The translations under genes were made by a program, and so were the position numbers. The notes beneath the pieces are model-generated. The model was given only the letters and a program-made list of their open reading frames with translations. It did no database searches and was not told where the DNA came from. This document shows positions 8,795-16,702 of a stretch of DNA of 64,000 bases, in pieces. Source of the stretch: Rhodobacter sp. (GTDB taxonomy: Bacteria > Pseudomonadota > Alphaproteobacteria > Rhodobacterales > Rhodobacteraceae); NCBI GenBank assembly GCA_020637515.1, contig JACKKG010000001.1, forward strand, positions 682,001 through 746,000, read 5' to 3'. Every line of letters begins with the position of its first letter. Position 1 is the first letter of the stretch.

Positions 8795-9903
8795 CTCAGG
8801 CGATCCAGCCGCGTGCGTCCGGTGTCCACGGAAACCACCGCGCTCATCCCGTCGCGCAACCGTGACAGGTCGCCGCTGCCGACCGCGATGCGTACCGGCA
8901 CGCGCTGGGTGACCTTGACCCAGTTGCCGGTGGCGTTCTGCGCCGGGATCAGCGCGAACTGCGAGCCGGTCGCGGCGCCCAGGCTCTCGACCGTGCCGGT
9001 GACCGCCAGATCGGGATAGGCGTCGATGCTGATCGTGACCGGCAGGCCGGGGGTGAGCAATTCGAGCTGGGTCTCGCGGAAATTGGCGTCGATCCAGGTC
9101 ACATCGCGCTGCACCAGGCTGGCGATCGAGGTGCCAGGCACCACATATTGACCCACATTCAGATTGCCGATCTGGCTGACCACCCCCGACACCGGCGCGA
9201 CGACCTGCGCCCGACCCAGGTTGCGTTCGGCCTGGGCACGCTGCGACTGCGCCGCGCGCACGGCGGGGAAGTCGTCGGTGGCGATCTGCGGATCGCCGCC
9301 CAGCGCGGCCACCGCCACGGCGACCCCGGCGCGCGCCAGCTCGACCGCGTTGTCGGCCGATTGCGCGGCCAGCGTGGCGTTGTCCAGCGCCGAGGGCGTG
9401 GACAGGCCGCGGTTCTCCAGCTCCTGCTGGCGCTCGTAATCACGGTGACGCACCTGGGCCAGGGCCTCGGCGGCGGTGACCTGGGCCTGCGCCGAGACCA
9501 GCCCGGCGCGCAACTGTTCGACCTGCAACCGCGAGGCCGCCAGCGCCGCGTCCGCCTGGGCCAGAGCGATGCGATAGGGCTCGGCGTCGATGGCAAACAG
9601 GGGGGCGCCGACCTCGACATACTGGTTCTCGGTAACGAAAACCTCGGTGATGCGGCCGGCGACATCGGCCGAAATCGGCACCAGGGGCTGGTGCACATAG
9701 GCGTTGTCGGTGGCGATGTAACGCCCGCCGGTCAACCAGACAAAGCTGCCACCCAGCGCCAGCAGCACGGGCACAAGCAGCATCAGACCCTTGCGGCTGC
9801 GCTTGCGCGGCTTGGCAGGCGCGGCGGCTGGCGCAGGCGCGGCGGCCTCGGGCGCGGGCGCGGCGGCGGGCGTTGGGTCGATTTTCTTGGAAACGGCGTT
9901 CAT
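8791..9903 (-). CDS. emrA: HlyD/EmrA-family membrane fusion protein
   Basis: A 370-residue periplasmic adaptor. A proline/alanine-rich cytoplasmic N-terminus (about 35 residues) is followed by one membrane anchor (GLMLLVPVLLALGG...), then the lipoyl half-motif DNAYVHQPLVPISADVAGRI, a coiled-coil hairpin rich in Ala/Gln/Arg (about 100-210), and the returning lipoyl/beta-barrel portion (VVAPVSGVVSQIGNLNVGQYV). This is standard EmrA architecture. Its ATG shares one base with the marR stop (TGATG), so marR-emrA-emrB is one transcription unit. Confidence 0.93.
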   Translation of the reverse strand: MNAVSKKIDPTPAAAPAPEAAAPAPAAAPAKPRKRSRKGLMLLVPVLLALGGSFVWLTGGRYIATDNAYVHQPLVPISADVAGRITEVFVTENQYVEVGAPLFAIDAEPYRIALAQADAALAASRLQVEQLRAGLVSAQAQVTAAEALAQVRHRDYERQQELENRGLSTPSALDNATLAAQSADNAVELARAGVAVAVAALGGDPQIATDDFPAVRAAQSQRAQAERNLGRAQVVAPVSGVVSQIGNLNVGQYVVPGTSIASLVQRDVTWIDANFRETQLELLTPGLPVTISIDAYPDLAVTGTVESLGAATGSQFALIPAQNATGNWVKVTQRVPVRIAVGSGDLSRLRDGMSAVVSVDTGRTRLDRLR

Positions 9904-10343
9904 CAGTCAACGTCCTGCTCGGTCGCCGCCATGGCGACCAGATTGTCAAAGATATGCGTCAGCGCGTGGACCATGGTCGCGCGCTCGGGTTCGGACAGGC
10001 CGCTGAGGGCGCTGGCATAGACCTGGTTGGCGACATCGCGCGCGCGCGCCACGACCGGCACGGCGGCCTCGGTCAGGGTGACGCGCTTGGCGCGGCTGTC
10101 CAGCGGATCGGGCGCGCGCTGCACCAGGCCCTGGCTTTCCAGCCGCTCGATCACATCGCTGACGGTCATCGGGCTGACCTCGATCGCGGCGGCCAGGGCG
10201 GCCTGCGTCTGCCCGCCCTTGCGCGACAGCGTGGCCAGCACCCGCCACTGGTTCAGCGTCAGGCCCGTATCGCGCGTGCGGCGCTCGAACTCGGCCTTGA
10301 GCAGGCGCGAAACATCGTGAAGCAGCAGACCGAGGCTTTGCAT
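9903..10343 (-). CDS. MarR-family transcriptional repressor
   Basis: A 146-residue winged-helix regulator: LTLNQWRVLATLSRKGGQTQAALAAAIEVSPMTVSDVIERLESQGLVQR is the DNA-binding region, followed by the beta-wing with DPLDSRAKRVTLTEA. The frame continues upstream, but the start at 10343 gives the normal MarR length and lies directly downstream of a large palindrome. It is first in the operon with emrA-emrB and divergent from msrB. By family precedent it represses its own efflux operon and is released by a small aromatic or lipophilic effector. Confidence 0.9.
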   Translation of the reverse strand: MQSLGLLLHDVSRLLKAEFERRTRDTGLTLNQWRVLATLSRKGGQTQAALAAAIEVSPMTVSDVIERLESQGLVQRAPDPLDSRAKRVTLTEAAVPVVARARDVANQVYASALSGLSEPERATMVHALTHIFDNLVAMAATEQDVD

Positions 10344-10365
10344 GACAGGGCGTGTCCCAAAAGAT

Positions 10366-10390
10366 ACGAACCCATATAATATCGGTTCGT
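10366..10390. promoter_or_regulatory. MarR operator palindrome
   Basis: ACGAACC (10366-10372) and GGTTCGT (10384-10390) form a perfect 7-base inverted repeat around an A+T-rich 11-base spacer containing ATATAATAT. The symmetry extends with near-complementary AAAAG and CTTTT on the outer flanks. It sits 23 bases before the marR start and overlaps where a -10 region could lie, so binding would block transcription. Confidence 0.65.
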
Positions 10391-10505
10391 GCTTTTGTCC
10401 AGACAGCGGCCCCGCGGGGTCCCGCATCCGTCCGGTCACGGCGAGAAAGGACTTGCCCGGCGCGAAAGCCACCCCACATTTGAACCAAACGAACGGGAGA
10501 AGCAC

Positions 10506-10943
10506 ATGTCCTATCAGAAAACCCCTGCGGCACTGGCGCGTCTCACGCCCGAACAATACCGCGTCACCCAGCAAAGCGGCACCGAACGGCCGTTCAGCGG
10601 CGAATACGACCACCATTTCGAGCCGGGGATCTATGTGGACGTCGTCTCGGGCGAGCCGCTGTTCTCGTCTTCGCAAAAGTTCAACTCGGGCTGCGGCTGG
10701 CCGTCTTTTGCGAAACCCATCGCCAATGTGACCGAACACCGCGACACCACGCACGGGATGGTCCGCGTCGAGGTCCGCTCGCAGCATGGCGACAGCCACC
10801 TGGGACACGTCTTTCCCGATGGGCCGCGTGCCATGGGCGGGTTGCGCTATTGCATCAACTCGGCCAGCCTGCGGTTCGTGCCCAAGGCGCAGATGCAGGC
10901 CGAAGGTTACGGGGACTATCTGGATCAGGTCGAGGAGAACTGA
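10506..10943 (+). CDS. msrB: Peptide-methionine (R)-S-oxide reductase
   Basis: A 145-residue MsrB that reduces methionine-R-sulfoxide in proteins. It has SGCGWPSF (Cys63, candidate resolving cysteine), [10 protein letters not shown], and the catalytic [11 protein letters not shown] (Cys116). The two CxxC zinc-binding pairs of many MsrB proteins are absent, so this is the zinc-free form. GGGAGA precedes the ATG at 10506. msrA follows one base after its stop, so both stereoisomers are handled by one operon. There is no signal peptide; it is cytoplasmic. Confidence 0.95.
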   Translation: MSYQKTPAALARLTPEQYRVTQQSGTERPFSGEYDHHFEPGIYVDVVSGEPLFSSSQKFNSGCGWPSFAKPIANVTEHRDTTHGMVRVEVRSQHGDSHLGHVFPDGPRAMGGLRYCINSASLRFVPKAQMQAEGYGDYLDQVEEN

Positions 10944-10944
10944 C

Positions 10945-11448
10945 ATGACCGAACGCGCTGTGCTTGCCGGGGGCTGCTTCTGGGGAATGCAGGACCTGAT
11001 TCGCAAACTGCCGGGCGTCACCGCGACCCGCGTCGGCTATACCGGCGGCGACGTGGCGAACGCGACCTATCGCAACCACGGCACCCACGCCGAGGCGATC
11101 GAGATCCTGTTCGACCCCGCGACGATCAGCTACCGCCAGTTGCTGGAGTTCTTCTTTCAGATCCACGACCCGACGACACCGAACCGGCAGGGCAACGATC
11201 TGGGGATGAGCTACCGCTCAGCCATCTATTACACCACCGAGGCCCAGCATCAGACCGCCCGCGACACGATCGCGGATGTCGATGCGTCGGGTTTGTGGCC
11301 CGGCCGGGTCGTGACCCAGGTCGAACCCGCCGGCGCCTTCTGGCAGGCCGAGCCCGAGCACCAGGATTACCTGGAACGCCTCCCCAACGGCTATACCTGC
11401 CATTTCCCGCGCCCCGGCTGGGTCCTGCCCAAACGCGCGGCGGAATGA
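10945..11448 (+). CDS. msrA: Peptide-methionine (S)-S-oxide reductase
   Basis: A 167-residue MsrA with the diagnostic GGCFWG motif (catalytic Cys11), [14 protein letters not shown], and the C-terminal [10 protein letters not shown] cysteine that probably resolves the sulfenic acid. GAGGAG lies at the very end of msrB as the ribosome binding site for ATG 10945. It overlaps the following uracil-DNA-glycosylase-like gene by ATGA. Pairing with msrB gives repair of both methionine sulfoxide diastereomers. Confidence 0.95.
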   Translation: MTERAVLAGGCFWGMQDLIRKLPGVTATRVGYTGGDVANATYRNHGTHAEAIEILFDPATISYRQLLEFFFQIHDPTTPNRQGNDLGMSYRSAIYYTTEAQHQTARDTIADVDASGLWPGRVVTQVEPAGAFWQAEPEHQDYLERLPNGYTCHFPRPGWVLPKRAAE

Positions 11449-12032
11449 CCGACCCCGGGTCCTGCCGTCTCTGCGCGCAGGACTTTGCCCGCACCGCCAC
11501 CGCACACGAACCGCGCCCGATCCTGTGGGCGCGGCCCACGGCGCGGATTCTGATCGCCGGGCAGGCGCCGGGGTTGCGGGTGCATCAGTCGGGCGTGCCC
11601 TTCGACGACCGTTCGGGCGACCGGCTGCGCGACTGGCTGGGGCTGGATCGCGCCCGATTCTACGACCGGGACCGCGTCGCCGTGGTGCCGATGGCCTTCT
11701 GCTTTCCAGGGTATGACGCCCGGGGCGCCGACCTGCCCCCGCCGCGCCGCTGCACCGACACCTGGCGCACCGGGGTTCTGGCGCAACTGACCGATCTGCG
11801 CGTGACCTTCGTCATCGGGCAGTATGCCCAACGCTGGCACCTGGGCGCACAGGCCACCCGGGGCGGCGTCACGGCCACCGTCGCGGGCTGGCGCGATCAC
11901 GCGCCGCGCCTCTTTCCGCTGCCGCACCCGTCCTGGCGCAACAACGCCTTTCTCAGGCGCAATCCCTGGTTCGAATCCGACCTGCTGCCCGCCGCCCGAG
12001 ATGCGGTCGAGGCGGCGCTAGGGGACGGTTGA
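11445..12032 (+). CDS. Uracil-DNA glycosylase-family protein
   Basis: A 195-residue protein of the uracil-DNA glycosylase superfamily. The glycosylase motif appears as [23 protein letters not shown] and the uracil-binding histidine motif as PLPHPSWRN near the C-terminus. An N-terminal CRLC pair is present, but the four-cysteine iron-sulfur pattern of families 4 and 5 is not. It may therefore be a divergent glycosylase or a related nucleic-acid protein; activity on uracil is not proven by sequence. It is translationally coupled to msrA (ATGA) and its end overlaps the convergent XRE gene by 15 bases. Confidence 0.8.
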   Translation: MTDPGSCRLCAQDFARTATAHEPRPILWARPTARILIAGQAPGLRVHQSGVPFDDRSGDRLRDWLGLDRARFYDRDRVAVVPMAFCFPGYDARGADLPPPRRCTDTWRTGVLAQLTDLRVTFVIGQYAQRWHLGAQATRGGVTATVAGWRDHAPRLFPLPHPSWRNNAFLRRNPWFESDLLPAARDAVEAALGDG

Positions 12033-12629
12033 TTCCATCTCGGTGCAGACCACCAGGATGCGCGCGTCCTGCGCCCCGGCCGAGGCATAGAGATGCCCGC
12101 GCGCGCTGTCGAAATAGAGACTGTCGCCCTGGCGCAGGGTGACCGGGGCCTTGCCTTCGGCATAGACCGTCACCGCGCCCTCGAGCACCATCAGGAATTC
12201 CTGCCCCGGGTGACGCACGAAGTCGTCGAAATCCATCAGGTCGTGGGCCTTCAGCGTGCCCATCATCGGCACCATCGCCTTGTTGCGGATCTGCGGGAAC
12301 AACATCTCATAGACATAGTTCCGCGTTTCCAGACGCTCGAAATTCCCCTTGGACGCCACGGCGAAACTGCCGGGCGCAAAGGCCGTGCCATCGGCGGCGA
12401 AGAATTCGGCCATGTCCACGCCGATGCCGCGCGCCAGTTGCAACATCCGGTCATAGGTCAACGACATCAGCCCGCGCTCGGCCTTGGAGATGGTCGAAAC
12501 GGCCAACCCCGAGCGTTCCGACAGCTCGGCCAAAGTCCAGCCGCGCGCGCGGCGCAGCGCATGCAGACGGCGGCCGAATTCGGCGCGCTGGGTGTCTGGA
12601 AGCGGGGCAATCCTGGCAGAGACGGTCAT
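12018..12629 (-). CDS. XRE-family regulator with C-terminal cupin domain
   Basis: A 203-residue regulator: a Cro/CI-type helix-turn-helix (about residues 15-70, with LAELSERSGLAVSTISKAERG) joined to a cupin sensor domain (about 120-200, with HPGQEFLMVLEGAVTVYAEGKAPVTLRQGDSLYFD). This architecture is typical of SutR/PuuR-like regulators of amine, amino-acid or sulfur-compound catabolism. It is divergent from the oxidoreductase-TRAP operon, and two similar palindromes lie in the 112-base gap, so it very likely controls that operon. Confidence 0.92.
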   Translation of the reverse strand: MTVSARIAPLPDTQRAEFGRRLHALRRARGWTLAELSERSGLAVSTISKAERGLMSLTYDRMLQLARGIGVDMAEFFAADGTAFAPGSFAVASKGNFERLETRNYVYEMLFPQIRNKAMVPMMGTLKAHDLMDFDDFVRHPGQEFLMVLEGAVTVYAEGKAPVTLRQGDSLYFDSARGHLYASAGAQDARILVVCTEMESTVP

Positions 12630-12668
12630 GGCGCAATCATATCGGCTGACAGGGCAAAGGCAATTCTA

Positions 12669-12684
12669 TTTTCCTATCGGAAAA
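12669..12684. promoter_or_regulatory. Operator candidate 1 for the XRE-cupin regulator
   Basis: TTTTCCTATCGGAAAA is a palindrome with 6-base arms around TATC. It lies between the XRE-cupin gene and the oxidoreductase operon and has a similar neighbour 22 bases further on, that is, on the same helix face. Confidence 0.5.
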
Positions 12685-12690
12685 TTTCCC

Positions 12691-12706
12691 TTTCCGATCC
12701 GAAAAA
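12691..12706. promoter_or_regulatory. Operator candidate 2 for the XRE-cupin regulator
   Basis: TTTCCGATCCGAAAAA repeats the pattern of the 12669 palindrome (TTTCC, four bases, then GGAAA/CGAAA) with imperfect symmetry. The two copies start 22 bases apart, about two helical turns. Confidence 0.45.
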
Positions 12707-12741
12707 GCGTGCTAACGTCGCCAGACGACGAGAGGGACAGA

Positions 12742-13866
12742 ATGTCGCAGGCAACGGAACATCGCGGGATCGTCGTGATCGGTGCAGGGATCGCGGGGGC
12801 ATCGGTCGCGGCCGAACTGGCGGCGGCGGGACAGGACGTTCTGCTGCTGGAACGCGAATCCGCGCCGGGGTATCACACCACCGGCCGCTCGGCCGCGCTG
12901 TTCACGCCGACCTACGGCCCGCCGGTCATCCGCGCGCTGACCCGGGCCTCGGGGCCGGCATTCCTCGCACCGCCGACCGCCGAGCGCCCGCACCCGCTGC
13001 TGCGCCCGCGCAAGGTCCTGTTCCTGGCCCGCCCGGACCAGGCCGAGGCCCTGGCCGCCTTGCAGGCCGAACTGGGCGCTATGATGCTGACATCGGCCCG
13101 GGCCCGCGCGCTGTTGCCGCTGCTGCGCGGCGACTATGCCGTCGGCGCCCTGCTGGACCCCGATGCCGCGGATATCGACGTCGAGGCCCTGCACCGCCAA
13201 TATCTGCGCCCCCTCGGCCCCGCGCTCAGGCTCAAGTGCGAAGTGATGGCGCTGTCCCGCGATGGCGCGGGTTGGCGCATCGACACGCGGGCGGGCGCGA
13301 TTCACGCCGATCTGGTGGTCAACGCCGCCGGTGCCTGGGCGGACGACCTGGCCGCGATGGCCGGTATCGAACGCATCGGCCTGACGCCCAAGCGGCGCAC
13401 CGCGCTTCTGGTCGATCCGCCCGCCGGGTTGAACCCCGATCCCTGGCCCATGGCTGTCGATATCGACGAAGAATTCTACATCAAGCCCGATGCCGGAAAG
13501 CTGCTGCTGTCGCCCGCCGACGAGACCCCCTCGCCGCCTTGCGATGCCCAGCCCGAGGATCTGGACGTCGCCATCGCCATCGACCGGATCCAGACCGCGT
13601 TCGACCTGCCGGTGCGACGGGTCGCGCACAAATGGGCGGGGCTCAGGTCCTTTGTCGCGGACAAGGCGCCGGTCGTCGGCCACGCCCCCGATGCGCCCGG
13701 CTTTGTCTGGCTGGCGGGGCAAGGCGGCTATGGCATCCAGAGCGCCCCGGCCATGGCCCGCACCGCCGCCGCGCTGACCCTGGGTCGCCCGATCCCGGCC
13801 GACATCGCCGACCAGGGCGTCACGCCGCAGGCCCTGTCCCCCATCCGAAAGGGTCTGCGCCCATGA
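12742..13866 (+). CDS. FAD-dependent amine/D-amino acid oxidase-like protein (DAO fold)
   Basis: A 374-residue flavoprotein of the DAO superfamily (glycine oxidase, sarcosine oxidase, D-amino acid dehydrogenase relatives). The N-terminal dinucleotide-binding motif is GAGIAGAS with the acidic ERES after the second strand, and the C-terminal flavin motif WLAGQGGYGIQ is present. The ATG at 12742 follows GAGGGA. It probably oxidises an amine or amino-acid-like substrate imported by the TRAP transporter whose large permease starts inside its stop codon. No signal peptide, so it is cytoplasmic. The substrate is unknown. Confidence 0.88.
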   Translation: MSQATEHRGIVVIGAGIAGASVAAELAAAGQDVLLLERESAPGYHTTGRSAALFTPTYGPPVIRALTRASGPAFLAPPTAERPHPLLRPRKVLFLARPDQAEALAALQAELGAMMLTSARARALLPLLRGDYAVGALLDPDAADIDVEALHRQYLRPLGPALRLKCEVMALSRDGAGWRIDTRAGAIHADLVVNAAGAWADDLAAMAGIERIGLTPKRRTALLVDPPAGLNPDPWPMAVDIDEEFYIKPDAGKLLLSPADETPSPPCDAQPEDLDVAIAIDRIQTAFDLPVRRVAHKWAGLRSFVADKAPVVGHAPDAPGFVWLAGQGGYGIQSAPAMARTAAALTLGRPIPADIADQGVTPQALSPIRKGLRP

Positions 13867-15149
13867 TCTACCTGGTTCCGCTGATCGGCGCGCTGCTTCT
13901 GGCCTCGGGTCTGGCGATTGCCTATGTGATCGGCGGCGCGACGGTGCTGGCCTTCCTGGCAACCGACAACAGCCGCTACCTGGCCATCCTGCCGCAGCAG
14001 ATCTTTTCCAAGATCGACGTCTTCGCGCTGATGGCGATGCCGCTGTTCATCCTGGCGGGCGAGGTGATGAACCGGGGCGGCGTGACGCGGGTGCTGATCC
14101 GGCTGGCGATGGCGCTGGTCGGGCGACTGCGTGGCGGGCTTGGGCATGTGAACGTGATGACCTCGGTGTTCTTCGCGGGGATCTCGGGCTCGGCGGTGGC
14201 GGACAGCGCCGCGGTGTCGAACACGCTGGTGCCGGCGATGACCGAGCAGGGCTACAAGCTGACCTATGCCGGTGCGATCACTGCCGCGTCGTCGATCATC
14301 GGGCCGATCGTGCCGCCGTCGATCATCATGATCTTTTATGGCGCGCTGATGGGGACCTCGGTCACGGCGCTGTTCATCGCCGGGATCGTGCCGGGCCTGC
14401 TGCTGGCCGCCGCGTTGATGGCGGTGAACGCCTATTACGCCTGGCGCGACGATCACCCCCGCCTGGCCCGCGGCGAGGTGCCGCCGCTGCTGCCGACGCT
14501 GGCCCACGCCCTGCCGGCGCTGTCGATCCCGCTGATCATCGTCGGCGGAATCGTGCTGGGCTGGATGACCCCGACCGAGGCCGCCGCCGTCGCGGTTCTG
14601 GCCGCCACCGGCGCGGGTTTCTTCTACGACCGGCTGGGCCCGCGCGCGATCCTCGAGTCGCTCAAGCGCACGGCCATGCTGTCGGGGTCGATCTTCATGA
14701 TCATCTGCGCGGTGTCGGCGCTGGGCTACCTGGGCGCGATGGAGCGCCTGCCCGAGGCCATCGCCGGCACCGTCACCACCCTGGGGTTGAGCCCGATCCA
14801 GTATCTGATCCTGCTGAACGTCATCTTTCTGCTGTCTGGCATGGTGCTGGACATCACCGTCGCCTTGGCGCTGCTGGTGCCTTTGCTGGCGCCCGTCGCC
14901 ATCGCCCAGGGCGCGGACCCGGTGCATCTGGGGATCGTGCTGTGCTTCAACCTGTGCCTGGGCCTGATCTCGCCGCCGCTGGGCGGGTGCCTGCTGATCG
15001 TGTCCACCGTCACCGGGCTGAACTATTGGCGGCTGGCACGCGCGATCCTGCCATTCCTGCTGGTCGAGATCGGCGTGCTGGTGCTGCTGACCGCAATTCC
15101 CGACCTGTCCCTCTGGCTGCCGCGCCAGATGGGGCTGATGGGCAACTGA
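13863..15149 (+). CDS. TRAP transporter large permease subunit (DctM family)
   Basis: A 428-residue, highly hydrophobic protein with about 12 membrane segments. Family landmarks: MAMPLFILAGEVMNRGG, FFAGISGSAVADSAAVSNTLVPAMTEQGY, SSIIGPIVPPSIIMIFYG, and LGLISPPLGGCLLIVS. It uses an ion gradient to move a substrate delivered by the periplasmic binding protein. It overlaps the oxidase stop by ATGA. The large subunit is encoded first, before the binding protein and small subunit, which is not the usual P-Q-M order. Confidence 0.95.
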   Translation: MIYLVPLIGALLLASGLAIAYVIGGATVLAFLATDNSRYLAILPQQIFSKIDVFALMAMPLFILAGEVMNRGGVTRVLIRLAMALVGRLRGGLGHVNVMTSVFFAGISGSAVADSAAVSNTLVPAMTEQGYKLTYAGAITAASSIIGPIVPPSIIMIFYGALMGTSVTALFIAGIVPGLLLAAALMAVNAYYAWRDDHPRLARGEVPPLLPTLAHALPALSIPLIIVGGIVLGWMTPTEAAAVAVLAATGAGFFYDRLGPRAILESLKRTAMLSGSIFMIICAVSALGYLGAMERLPEAIAGTVTTLGLSPIQYLILLNVIFLLSGMVLDITVALALLVPLLAPVAIAQGADPVHLGIVLCFNLCLGLISPPLGGCLLIVSTVTGLNYWRLARAILPFLLVEIGVLVLLTAIPDLSLWLPRQMGLMGN

Positions 15150-15180
15150 CCGACAACCGAAACCCAACATGGAGGGAGCC

Positions 15181-16149
15181 ATGAAACCGACGACCATCCT
15201 GAAAGCCGCGAGCGTCCTCGCGCTGCTGACCACCGGGGCCGAGGCGCAGATCAAGGTCTCGCTGGACAGCCCCCCGGATCTGCAAGGCTCGGGCAGCTAT
15301 GTCTGGGCGCACAGCTTTGCCAGTTATCTGAACGATCACGGCATCGCGGCCGAGGAATTCCAGCGCGGCGCCCTGGGCGGCGATGACGAGGTGTTCGACC
15401 AGGTCACCCAGGGCCTGGTCGAGGTCGGCATGTCGCCGCTGGGCATCGTCGGCTCGATCGACACGCTGATCTATGGCCTGCGCCTGCCCTATTTCTTCAA
15501 CGGCATGGGCGACGTGGACCGCGCGCTCTATGACCACGGCATGCTCGATCGGATCAACGCCGCGCTGACGCCTTCGGGCGTGCGGGTGCTGGCGGTGGAT
15601 ACGGTGGGCCCGGCAACCGGCATCTTCAACACCCGCCACCCGGTCACGCAGATGTCGGACATGGCCGATCTCAGGATGCGCGCCCTCGATGAAAGCCAGA
15701 TCGAGCTGTATCGCGCCTGGGGCTCGAACGGCACCATCGTCAGCTGGGCCGAGGTTCCGAACGCGCTGCAAACCGGCGTCGCGGACGGGTATCTGAACCC
15801 CGCCTTCGTGCCGCTTCTGTTCGGCCATACCGAGTTCATCCACTACTTCACCCCGGCCGAGATCTCGCCCTCGCTGCGCATCGCGATTGCGTCCGAGGAC
15901 TGGTATTCCGGCCTCAGCGACGCGGACCGCGCCACGGTGGACGCCGCGGTCGCCGCCGCGAACACCGCGAACCGCGATTGGCTGGGCAGCCAGACGGGGG
16001 TCATGGACCAGTTGCGCGCCGCCGGGGTCGAGATCTCGGACATGTCGCCCGAGGCCCGCGCCGAATTCCGCGCCGCGTCCGAAGGCACCTGGAGCGCGAT
16101 CGTCACGCCCGAGCAGCTTGCCCAGTGGCAGGCCGCCATCGCCCAGTGA
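15181..16149 (+). CDS. TRAP transporter substrate-binding protein (DctP family)
   Basis: A 322-residue periplasmic solute receptor. It starts MKPTTILKAASVLALLTTGAEAQ, a Sec signal peptide. The mature part contains the family core, for example LRMRALDESQIELYRAWGSN, with an arginine that in DctP proteins usually salt-bridges a substrate carboxylate, and AEVPNALQTGVADGY. An in-frame ATG exists 12 bases upstream (15169), but GGAGGGAG lies just before 15181 and that start gives a clean signal peptide. It lies between the large and small permease genes. Confidence 0.93.
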   Translation: MKPTTILKAASVLALLTTGAEAQIKVSLDSPPDLQGSGSYVWAHSFASYLNDHGIAAEEFQRGALGGDDEVFDQVTQGLVEVGMSPLGIVGSIDTLIYGLRLPYFFNGMGDVDRALYDHGMLDRINAALTPSGVRVLAVDTVGPATGIFNTRHPVTQMSDMADLRMRALDESQIELYRAWGSNGTIVSWAEVPNALQTGVADGYLNPAFVPLLFGHTEFIHYFTPAEISPSLRIAIASEDWYSGLSDADRATVDAAVAAANTANRDWLGSQTGVMDQLRAAGVEISDMSPEARAEFRAASEGTWSAIVTPEQLAQWQAAIAQ

Positions 16150-16162
16150 CCGGGGGCGCGCG

Positions 16163-16702
16163 ATGATCCGATCGTTCGCCCGGGGGCTGGACCGCACGTC
16201 GGCCGCGCTGAACACCGTTGCCCTGCTGGGGGCGGTGCTGGCGGTGCTGGTGATGGTCTATGCCGCCGGCTGGCAGGTCATCGCGCGCTACATCCTGTCC
16301 TCGCCCCCCGTCTGGACCGAGGAACTCGCTCGGCGCGCGATGGTCTGGGCGGGGATGCTGGGGGCCTCGGCCGCGTTTCGCGCGGGCGCGGACCCGGTTC
16401 TGTTCCCCGGCGCGGCCACGCTGCGCGGCGGCGCGGGGCTGGCCCTGGCCCTGTTTCGTGCCGGCGGCGTCCTGTTGTTCGCGGCGCCGGTCCTGTGGTT
16501 CAGCCTGTTCGGCCCCAATCTGAACATGGCGCGCGGCTTCCTGGGCCGCAGCCTGGGCCGCACGGCCGAAATGATACCGCTGCCGATGATCTGGTTCACC
16601 GCCGCCGTGCCGCTCGCCTTTGCGCTGATCCTGGTCCACCTGGCCGCGCGCCTGGCCTTGCAGGCCACCGACCAATTGCCGACGGAACCGAACACGCCAT
16701 GA
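16163..16702 (+). CDS. TRAP transporter small permease subunit (DctQ family)
   Basis: A 179-residue protein with four predicted membrane helices. The characteristic segment WQVIARYILSSPPVWTEELARRAMVWAGMLGA matches DctQ proteins (tryptophan, glutamate and arginine between helices 1 and 2). It helps the large subunit couple to the binding protein. The start at 16163 follows a G-rich stretch 13 bases after the previous stop; its end overlaps the M81 hydrolase by ATGA. Confidence 0.92.
   Translation: MIRSFARGLDRTSAALNTVALLGAVLAVLVMVYAAGWQVIARYILSSPPVWTEELARRAMVWAGMLGASAAFRAGADPVLFPGAATLRGGAGLALALFRAGGVLLFAAPVLWFSLFGPNLNMARGFLGRSLGRTAEMIPLPMIWFTAAVPLAFALILVHLAARLALQATDQLPTEPNTP

Noticed and set aside
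15169..15180. Earlier ATG for the TRAP binding protein
   Set aside because: It contains the Shine-Dalgarno of the next ATG and gives an odd signal peptide; 15181 is better.
13728..15254. A 508-residue minus-strand ORF opposite the TRAP large permease
   Set aside because: Gln/Arg/His-rich shadow of a hydrophobic gene; no domains.
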